From Batkoa obscura (Eukaryota > Entomophthoromycota > Entomophthoromycetes > Entomophthorales > Batkoaceae), in NCBI GenBank assembly GCA_030770535.1, contig JASVEC010000029.1:496001-560000 (forward strand): 64,000 nucleotides of DNA. The letters run 5' to 3'. A model generated the notes under the pieces. It saw only the letters and a program-made list of their open reading frames with translations, was not told the DNA's origin and searched no databases. Position numbers and translations under genes: made by a program. This document shows positions 57,683-64,000 of this stretch, piece by piece; the first letter of the stretch is position 1, and the number at the start of each line of letters is the position of its first letter.

Positions 57683-59101
57683 TTAATATTCTTTATTTCC
57701 ACCGCCTAAAGAAATCACTTTCTTTAAATCGACTTGTACCAAGTTACCATCTTTGCCTAATACACTAGCATTGACTTTTTCATCAGCAATCCCTTCAACT
57801 TTAGCTTTAGCTTTGACATCAGCTACACCATTCTCACCTAATACACTGGCTTTAACATCTGCTTTAGCAATATCAGCAACATTAGCTTTAGCTTTGACAT
57901 CAGCTACACCATTCTCACCTAATACACCGGCTTTAACATCTGCTTTAGCAATATCAGCAACATTAGCTTTAACATCAGCATTAGCAAGCCCGTCCTTTCC
58001 TAACACATTCGCCTTAACATCAGCTTTAGCAATATCAGCAACATTAGCTTTAGCTTTAACATCAGCTACACCATTCTCACCTAATACACCGGCTTTAACA
58101 TCTGCTTTAGCAATATCAGCAACATTAGCTTTAACATCAGCATTAGCAAGCCCGTCCTTTCCTAACACATTTGCCTTAACATCTGCTTTAGCAATATCAG
58201 CTACATTGGCTTTGACATCAGCATTAACTAGCCCCTCTTTAGAAAGTACATCAGCGAGTACATCAGCTTTGATTAAATCGTTAAGTACATTGGCTTTAAT
58301 ATCCAAATTGGCTAACCCTTTATCTTTACTCAAAAGTTCAAGAAGGATTTGGAATTTGATTAAATCAATATTACCGATCTTAATGTTGGCGCCTAAGTTA
58401 ATGGGTAGACCACTATGTTCGGGTTGGTAATTTTTTGATTGATTTCCCTGTGGCTGGTTACCGTGAGGTTTGTAACTTTGGGGTTGGTTACCTTGAGGCT
58501 GATTTCCTTGAGGTTGATTGGTTTGAGGTTGAGTACCTTGTGGTTGAGTACCTTGTGGTTGAGTACCTTGTGGTTGGTTGGTTTGGGGTTGAGTACCTTG
58601 AGGCTGGTTGGTTTGGGGTTGAGTACCTTGAGGCTGGTTGGTTTGGGGTTGAGTACCTTGGGGTTGAGTACCTTGGGGTTGAGTACCTTGAGGCTGGTTG
58701 GTTTGAGGTTGAGTACCCTGTGGTTGATTACCTTGTGGTTGAGTACCTTGTGGTTGAGTACCTTGTGGTTGAGTACCTTGTGGTTGATTACCTTGTGGTT
58801 GAGTACCTTGTGGTTGAGTACCTTGTGGTTGAGTACCTTGTGGTTGAGTACCTTGTGGTTGATTAGTTTGAGACTTATCATCAATTGGTTTTATGACTTC
58901 TGGCTTTTTATCTGGATATTCCGGTTGATAAGACTTTGAACCATAACTTGATTTGTGTACTGATGGATTTCCACCGGTAACGATATTTAGTAAATTTGAT
59001 GGTATTAAATTTGGACTTATAATATCATTAAGATTAGTGCCAAGAGAGGCTGTGTTGGCTATTAATGATGCTAAAACTATAGATATGTAAATGTTCTTCA
59101 T
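57683..59101 (-). CDS. Cluster gene 4: secreted PQGTQ-repeat protein with 27-residue repeats
   Basis: Single exon, 472 residues, unrecognised. Signal peptide MKNIYISIVLASLIANTASL. Residues about 75-210 are nearly pure repeats of Q-P-Q-G-T/N with Q-T-N variants. The hinge reads SGLPINLGANIKIGNIDLIK, followed by LLELLSKDKGLANLDIKANV and about seven 27-residue units (ANVLGKDGLANADVKANVA alternating with GVLGENGVADVKAKANVA), then the tail VDLKKVISLGGGNKEY. The units alternate in pairs and the pair is duplicated at DNA level (162 bp). No cysteines. The low-complexity linker would be flexible and hydrophilic. The same role is inferred as for the other cluster genes. Confidence 0.8.
   Translation of the reverse strand: MKNIYISIVLASLIANTASLGTNLNDIISPNLIPSNLLNIVTGGNPSVHKSSYGSKSYQPEYPDKKPEVIKPIDDKSQTNQPQGTQPQGTQPQGTQPQGTQPQGNQPQGTQPQGTQPQGTQPQGNQPQGTQPQTNQPQGTQPQGTQPQGTQPQTNQPQGTQPQTNQPQGTQPQTNQPQGTQPQGTQPQGTQPQTNQPQGNQPQGNQPQSYKPHGNQPQGNQSKNYQPEHSGLPINLGANIKIGNIDLIKFQILLELLSKDKGLANLDIKANVLNDLIKADVLADVLSKEGLVNADVKANVADIAKADVKANVLGKDGLANADVKANVADIAKADVKAGVLGENGVADVKAKANVADIAKADVKANVLGKDGLANADVKANVADIAKADVKAGVLGENGVADVKAKANVADIAKADVKASVLGENGVADVKAKAKVEGIADEKVNASVLGKDGNLVQVDLKKVISLGGGNKEY
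57919..58200 (-). repeat. 162-bp tandem repeat in cluster gene 4
   Basis: AATACACCGG occurs at 57921 and 58083, 162 bases apart (two 81-base units). The sequence between is repeated almost without change, including silent positions. Confidence 0.85.
58536..58860 (-). repeat. 15-bp coding minisatellite
   Basis: Units of the type ACCTTGTGGTTGAGT on the plus strand (five codons, PQGTQ when read on the minus strand) repeated about twenty times, with TTGGTTGG-type variants giving QTNQP. The 15-base unit keeps the frame whatever the copy number. All three antisense frames are open as a side effect. Confidence 0.92.
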
Positions 59102-59190
59102 CTTATGTAAATGGAATATTAAGTCAATTAAGTATTAAGGTTTAAAGAAAACGTTATTGGATAAGTATTAACGCCATAAATGTTTATTGT

Positions 59191-59206
59191 ATTTATACTA
59201 TTTTTT
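59191..59206 (-). promoter_or_regulatory. Shared TATA module, cluster gene 4
   Basis: Minus strand AAAAAATAGTATAAAT, 90 bases before the ATG. Confidence 0.7.
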
Positions 59207-59257
59207 GAAATACAATATCCGATATTCTATTTATTAAATTCGATTGAATGGATTTTC

Positions 59258-59375
59258 AAAGGTTCTTAAATTTATTTCAAAAACTCAATGTGGTTTTGTT
59301 TAATCTGAATTTAGATTAATTTTATATTATAAAATTATATTTCAAATTTAGAAAGCTAGCATAAACTAGCAAAGT
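59258..59375 (-). repeat. Duplicated upstream region, cluster gene 4
   Basis: Counterpart of 57300-57420; see there for the shared blocks. Confidence 0.65.
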
Positions 59376-60060
59376 TATGTTGTAAAATAAATAAAAGGGT
59401 AAAGAAACTTGATTGAATGATCTAAAACTTAATCTTTAATACATATAAAATCATTAAACGGATACAAATATTCTTATAAAAACCCACTTAACTTCTATCA
59501 CCCTTTCTATAACGTATTAACTAAAGATAATAGACCCCAAAGTATTTGCAATTTTAAATCAGCTAATGGAGTTGTACTCATATTAAAAACATAATGGATA
59601 TTGAGCAATGAAACATAGACAACCAGCATGAATTGTTAAAATCATGTTTAAATACAAATTTATTAAACAAAGCTCTAAAAGTCAATATAAAAAGTTGGAA
59701 AATTTGAAATTTAAAAAATACAACTTATGTTTAGTTTCAATTAGTAATATTTTTAGATAAAATAATAGAAACAGATAAGAAAAATCAAGAGGCTTATTTA
59801 TAGGAATAGTGTTTAATAGCAAAAAATGAAATACTATTATTGTTATAAATAAATTAAAATTACGCAATAAAACAACGAAATACAATATTTATTTTCAAAG
59901 CTAATGTATAAAATTGATAAAGTTAGCCATCTAATCTCATAAACACTCCGCATAACTTCACCATCCCTCCCTATAACGGATTAATCAAATATACTCTTTT
60001 CCAAATCATTATAAAGTTTTCTATCTATTAAAAATATCAAATTATTTAGTACTAGAATAT

Positions 60061-60161
60061 CAGGATGTTTTTTTGATTTCATTATTTTTTCCATTTTTAA
60101 GCGTTATTTGAGCGGAAAGATTGTTAGTAAAATTCTTAAACAAAAAAATACATCCCCATAT
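60061..60161 (+). mobile_element. MITE-A copy, complete
   Basis: CAGGATGTTTTTTTGATTTC to ATACATCCCCATAT, core AAGCGTTATTTGAGCGGAAAG. Flanked by ATAT on both sides. Confidence 0.87.
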
Positions 60162-60250
60162 ATTTAGCACCAAGTGCTACAAAAAGAGTCACTTTTTTTT
60201 TGTCTAAGTTATTGGCTAATATTTTTTCAGTTTATGCTATATAAATGGAC

Positions 60251-60279
60251 AAAAAAAAAATAAAAATAAAAATAAAAAT
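60251..60279. repeat. A-run and (AAAAT)n tract
   Basis: Ten A followed by about three TAAAAA units. Confidence 0.8.
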
Positions 60280-60468
60280 TTTAACCAAGCTTCCAAAGTT
60301 ACCCATATTTAAAAACGGAAATAAACTAAATAATCTTTTAAATTTTTATACTAAACTTTATAATAAAAAAGTATAAATTTAATTTTATAAAAAAATAGAA
60401 TAAATTTAACAATTTTGTTACTTTACGTAAAAGTTAGTGTAAAATTAAAATCCTTATTAAATTATTGA

Positions 60469-60571
60469 TATGAGGGTATTTTTGGTTTCATTACTTATTC
60501 CATTTTTTTAAGTGCTATTGAGCGGAAAAATGTTAGTAAACTTCTTAAACGAAAAGAGACTTTTTCATAGT
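60469..60571 (+). mobile_element. MITE-A copy, right end eroded
   Basis: ATGAGGGTATTTTTGGTTTC at the left, AAGTGCTATTGAGCGGAAAAA core, then TTCTTAAACGAAAAGAGAC where the usual end is diverged. Confidence 0.72.
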
Positions 60572-60753
60572 AATTCTATTTAATTAAATTCTTATTAAAT
60601 ATCTAAATCAACTTGATAAAAAAAATAACTCAAACATCCACCTAAAATGAATTTGAATGCTATTAAGAATAAATTATAAAACCCTTTAAAAAAGCCATTG
60701 AATTTATATAACAAGTAACTGAGTTTATTCTTCAACAATTCTAAAAGAGATAA

Positions 60754-60761
60754 TATAAATA
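60754..60761 (+). promoter_or_regulatory. TATA box of cluster gene 5
   Basis: TATAAATA, 96-103 bases before the ATG at 60857, the same distance as in the other cluster genes. Confidence 0.6.
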
Positions 60762-60856
60762 GTCAAAACTTGACATCGATATTTTAACTAACTTAATAGT
60801 TTTCTATTTTTTAATTTTTAATATCTATTAATTAATTTTACTTTGTTTTTTAAAAT

Positions 60857-61330
60857 ATGAAAATCAATTCTATCGTCTTATCATTCTTTTATTTAATAAC
60901 TATTACAACCTCACTTGTACCTAATATTCGATCTATTCCAAAGGATTCTATACCAAAACCCCATAAATCAAGGTTTAGTCATAACATTTATTACTCAGAA
61001 ACAGATAATCAAATACCTCATAATAAGTTACCACAAGAAGTTAGTTTTATTGATAATAACATTAATAAGATTCCATCTCAAGTTAATAATAATTCAAACA
61101 AACTAATTGAAATGATACCTCAATCTATTCAATCTCAAACTTATCAATCTCAAAGTATTCAATCACATGATAATCAATCTTATAATAACAGACCTTATAG
61201 TGTCAAATCCCAAAACCTTGAATCTAAACAAGCTAATTTACCCACTTATCTTGAAGTAGGCGATCTTGATTTAACACAATTAATGAGACTCAACAGTTTA
61301 ATCCAAGATAATAATTCTCTTAAATTGTAA
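60857..61330 (+). CDS. Cluster gene 5: short paralogue without the repeat domain
   Basis: Single exon, 157 residues. Signal peptide MKINSIVLSFFYLITITTSL. A hydrophilic linker rich in S, Q, N and H follows (IPQSIQSQTYQSQSIQSHDN). The end, LPTYLEVGDLDLTQLMRLNS and a few residues more, corresponds to the hinge GLPIDIGANVKIGNIDLLR of its paralogues, after which the frame stops. The 27-residue repeat domain is therefore missing. It keeps a TATA box at the usual distance, so it could be expressed as a short secreted peptide-like protein, or be a truncated copy on its way to loss. Confidence 0.65.
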   Translation: MKINSIVLSFFYLITITTSLVPNIRSIPKDSIPKPHKSRFSHNIYYSETDNQIPHNKLPQEVSFIDNNINKIPSQVNNNSNKLIEMIPQSIQSQTYQSQSIQSHDNQSYNNRPYSVKSQNLESKQANLPTYLEVGDLDLTQLMRLNSLIQDNNSLKL

Positions 61331-61569
61331 AGTAAACTCAATGGACGTGTCTGAGTGTTATTTAGCATACTTTTTTCAAAAAGTATACCTCAAAAATAAT
61401 AATATCATCTAATAAAAACGTCCAAAAACGAAGCATTTGCTACTGTAATGGCTTTATTTTTTGAGTTTGATAAAAAAATTCGTTTTTAAAATCCAAAGTC
61501 CACATAACTTTTTTGTTTTTGTAGTTGAAAACAGTTTAAAAACAAAAAAGTTACACTAATTAATTTTAT

Positions 61570-61843
61570 ATAGTTTTTATTTAATAAACACTGTTTTAAA
61601 AAACTATATAAGGGGGTGTTTTTTTAACTTCATCACTTTTTCTATCTTTTGAGCGCTATTTGAGTGGAAAAATTGTTAGTAAAACTCTTAAACACAAAAA
61701 AACAGCCCCATAACTTTTAAATAAAGTCGAAATTTTGAATCTAGTTAAATTTTGATTTTGATCCAATTTCACAATAGAACTTAAAATCAACCAATCACAT
61801 TATTTTATTTTGGTGTATACTTTTTTCCGTATGCTACATACTA
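61570..61843 (+). repeat. Dispersed repeat R3, copy 2, split by a MITE
   Basis: Left part 61570-61610 and right part 61712-61843 together align with 18108-18252; the MITE at 61611-61711 interrupts it after AAAAAACTATATA. Confidence 0.6.
61611..61711 (+). mobile_element. MITE-A copy inside repeat R3
   Basis: AGGGGGTGTTTTTTTAACTTC to AAACAGCCCCA region, core GAGCGCTATTTGAGTGGAAAA. The R3 copy at 18108-18252 is an unoccupied related site. Confidence 0.83.
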
Positions 61844-62301
61844 CATGGTAATCTATAGCAATCTGACTGGGCTAAAATTAGTTTAAAAGTCATTGGTTGC
61901 AACAGCAAATGTTTTTTATGGTTGAAAGTAAGCTAAATTTATCAGTAAAAAAGTCTAACCGTAACAACTCTATACCTTTATTGAGGCGGACTTGCCCAAA
62001 AAGCCAAATTTATAAAATTTCCTTATATTTAAAATTCCCTTTACCTATTATTTTTTTTAAAGTTTATGTTGCATAAAAATGGTCAGAAAATGAAATTGGA
62101 AAATTTTATTTTTAATTTAACTAGGCTTTTAATAAAATAAATAATGTCTAACTTTCCTTTTCAATATTATACTCTATTGATTCCAATCTTAATTCAATTT
62201 GATAAGTAACTTTTAAAAACAATGATAAAAAAGGCTAACTATAGTTATCAAATAAAAAAAGTTCAACTATTAAATTATTTATTAATTATTCAACAACAAC
62301 C

Positions 62302-63369
62302 TTAATACTTCTTATCCCCGCCACCTAACAAATTTAATTTCTTTAAATCAACGTGAACCAATTGACCATCATTCAATACATTAACGTTTAATTTAGCATC
62401 AGCGATTCCATCAACAATAGCTTTAACATCGGCATCAGCTATACCATCTTTACCCAATACATTAGCTTTGACATCAGCTTTAGCAATATCAGCAACATTA
62501 GCCTTAGCTTTAACATCAGCTACACCATTTTCACTTAATACATTTGGCTTAACATCAGCTATAGCAACATCAGCTATATTAGCTTTAACATCAGCATTAA
62601 CAAGTCCCTTTTTAGAGAGTATATCAGCAATTATATCGGCTTTAATTAAATCACTAATAACATTAGCTTTAATATCCAAGCTAGCAAGTGCTTTATCTTT
62701 ACTCAAAAGATCAAGGAGGATTTGAAATTTAAGTAAATCAATATCACTAACTTTAATATTAGCACCAACCGATATTGGTAGAGCTTTATGCTCTGGTTGG
62801 GAGTCTTTGGATGGATTAATTTGATCTTTTTTAAGTTGAGGTTGATATTTTTGTGCTTCGTTACCTTGAGGTTGAATTTCTTCAGGTTTTTTTTTGGGTA
62901 GACTATTTTCTTCTGATTTGTTTTCTTGAGGTTTAACTTCAGGTTTGTTTTCTTGAGATTTAGCTTCCTTATGCTTGTTTTCTTGGGGTTTATTTTCTGG
63001 TTTATTTTCTTGAACTTCAACTTCAACTTCCTCAGGTTTGGTCTCTTGGGGTTTAACTCCTTCAGGTTTAGTTTCTTGAAGCTTATTTACTCCCGATTTA
63101 TTTTCTTGAGGTTGATTTTCATGCTTATTCTCTTGAAGTTGAACTTGAGGCTTTATCTCTTCAAATATTTTACCTGAGTTTTCAGCTTGATATTTATTAT
63201 TATCATTATTATTGGATTTTAAAATGGGTTGATTTTCAATAGTATCAATATTTAATAGATTAGATCCAGTTGAATTTAGATTTAAAAGTTCATTATTGTC
63301 ACTAGTTTCATGAGATGTAATACTAGCTACAAAAGAAAGTAATACTAAAGTTATGTAAATATTTTTCAT
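62302..63369 (-). CDS. Cluster gene 6: secreted K/E/Q-linker protein with 27-residue repeats
   Basis: Single exon, 355 residues, unrecognised. Signal peptide MKNIYITLVLLSFVASITSH, nearly identical to that of cluster gene 3. The linker consists of QENKPE/QETKPEEVE-type charged repeats. The hinge reads ALPISVGANIKVSDIDLLKF and is followed by LLDLLSKDKALASLDIKANV, four or five 27-residue units (PNVLSENGVADVKAKANVA and similar) and the tail VDLKKLNLLGGGDKKY. No cysteines and no anchor. Its repeats are more diverged than those of cluster gene 4, which suggests that it is not being homogenised with it. Confidence 0.8.
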   Translation of the reverse strand: MKNIYITLVLLSFVASITSHETSDNNELLNLNSTGSNLLNIDTIENQPILKSNNNDNNKYQAENSGKIFEEIKPQVQLQENKHENQPQENKSGVNKLQETKPEGVKPQETKPEEVEVEVQENKPENKPQENKHKEAKSQENKPEVKPQENKSEENSLPKKKPEEIQPQGNEAQKYQPQLKKDQINPSKDSQPEHKALPISVGANIKVSDIDLLKFQILLDLLSKDKALASLDIKANVISDLIKADIIADILSKKGLVNADVKANIADVAIADVKPNVLSENGVADVKAKANVADIAKADVKANVLGKDGIADADVKAIVDGIADAKLNVNVLNDGQLVHVDLKKLNLLGGGDKKY

Positions 63370-63486
63370 TTTAGATTATGGATTATTAGTTATTAGTTAT
63401 AAAGTATTAAGGAAATATTATTATTATGTTATTAAAGTTCAAATGAAACTATAAGTTAAACATTAAGATAATTAATATTTTAAAGT

Positions 63487-63503
63487 ATTTATACTATCTT
63501 TTT
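63487..63503 (-). promoter_or_regulatory. Shared TATA module, cluster gene 6
   Basis: Minus strand AAAAAGATAGTATAAAT, 118 bases before the ATG; an AAAGGTTC block as in genes 3 and 4 lies further upstream at about 63557. Confidence 0.65.
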
Positions 63504-63931
63504 ATGTTGTATTTTAATCGATTCCTTATTTTATAAATTATATTGAATGAACTTTAAAAGGTTCCTTTTTAATAATAAAAATTAAATGGGACCTACTTTC
63601 TTCCACCAAATTGTTATCATTTTTTTTAAAGAGGAGAGATGCTTGTCCTGATAAACAATGTTTTTAGTAATTGTTATTTGTTTCTATTTTTGTTAGAAAT
63701 AATTTCAGCGGAAAACAACTTATTAGTTAAATTCAAGATAATATTATTGTTAATATTAATACTTTATTAATTTTGTGATAATTTTTAATTCAAACTAATG
63801 ATATTAAGATTTTTATTAATGTTAGTGTTAAGAGTACTATTTTCTATCGTAAACTCTAGTCGATATTTTTTATTACTGTGAAGCTGATTTCTTTATTATA
63901 AAATTATAAATTCTTAGAAATTTTTATATTT

Positions 63932-64000
63932 AAGGATGTTTTTTTTTGTTTCATCACTTTTTCTATTTTTTAAGCACTATTTGAGTGGAAAGATTGTTAG
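63932..64000 (+). mobile_element. MITE-A copy, cut by the window end
   Basis: AAGGATGTTTTTTTTTGTTTC followed by AAGCACTATTTGAGTGGAAAG and GATTGTTAG; the right end is outside the window. Confidence 0.82.

Larger units (their letters stand above)
59102..60856. other. Intergenic with two MITEs and weak local duplication
   Basis: Between the divergent cluster genes 4 and 5. MITE copies at 60061-60161 and 60469-60571, an (AAAAT)n tract at 60251-60279. CTTTCTATAACGTATTAA near 59503 and CTCCCTATAACGGATTAA near 59967 suggest a weak local duplication. Confidence 0.6.
61331..62301. other. Intergenic with repeat R3 copy 2 and a MITE
   Basis: Between cluster genes 5 and 6 (convergent). A hairpin AGCATACTTTTTT/AAAAAGTATAC lies near 61364-61389. 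R3 copy 2 is at 61570-61843 with a MITE inside. No gene seen. Confidence 0.6.
63370..64000. other. Intergenic at the window end
   Basis: Holds the promoter of cluster gene 6 and, at the edge, an incomplete MITE copy. TTTCAGCGGAAAACAACTTATTAG near 63707 (partly quoted) may be a further MITE relic. Confidence 0.55.

Noticed and set aside
57753-58939. Long plus-strand open frames antisense to cluster gene 4 (Ala/Ser/Thr- and Leu/Val-rich)
   Set aside because: They are mirror images of the 81-bp and 15-bp coding repeats; a repeat with unit divisible by three that lacks stops in one antisense unit lacks them in all. No signal peptide or independent start.
59480-60000. Duplication of CTATAACG-TATTAA segments upstream of cluster gene 4
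   Set aside because: Only about 35 bases correspond and the flanks do not align convincingly, so it is mentioned but not annotated as a repeat.

Overview
The window is very AT-rich nuclear DNA from a eukaryote, most likely a fungus. Almost every housekeeping gene is split by short introns of about 30-140 nt with GTAAGT/GTAAAT donors and TAG/AAG acceptors. The proteins fit a fungus: a conventional kinesin of fungal length, an HP1 chromodomain protein, the i-AAA protease YME1, SAICAR synthetase as a stand-alone ADE1-type enzyme, a secreted acid sphingomyelinase and a secreted DPP IV. Base composition, intron density and the secreted hydrolases would suit an AT-rich early-diverging fungus such as an entomophthoralean; this placement is inference and no species is claimed.

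Positions 1-48000 are a normal housekeeping region. In order: 3' end of VPS51 (+), a tRNA-Trp with two decayed relatives, an RBM26/27-like RNA-binding protein (+), acid sphingomyelinase (+), a LisH regulator (-), a 13-exon disordered protein with a CENP-C-like motif (+), a NIPA-type Mg2+ transporter (+), HP1 (+), YME1 (-), tRNA-Pro (-), DPP IV-like peptidase (-), kinesin-1 heavy chain (+), 5-formyl-THF cyclo-ligase (-), UTP18 (-), ADE1 (+), delta-COP/RET2 (+), a TM9/EMP70 protein (-), a decayed F-box/LRR-like gene, PRP18 (-) and NDUFAF6 (+). I resolved exons by matching splice phase and protein homology. They include a coding exon consisting of the ATG alone, a 24-nt microexon and a 30-nt intron.

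Positions 49900-64000 differ in kind. They hold six paralogous genes for secreted proteins with a signal peptide, in most copies a low-complexity Q/P/K/E linker, a conserved hinge segment and, in five of the six, a long domain of 27-residue repeats with alternating hydrophobic residues. I recognise no described family. The genes are nearly or fully intron-free, share a TATA module about 70-120 nt before the ATG, partly share further upstream sequence, and carry very young internal repeats (405-bp, 162-bp and 15-bp units). This cluster is the best candidate for an undescribed system.

The intergenic DNA carries short non-autonomous elements. The main one is a roughly 100-bp MITE with GGGGATGT-type ends and apparent 4-bp (ATAT/AAAT) target duplications, with about 14 copies. 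There are also three foldback elements and two dispersed repeats, each of the latter interrupted by a MITE in one copy and uninterrupted in the other. In the two best-preserved foldbacks the arms differ only by C/T and G/A changes.
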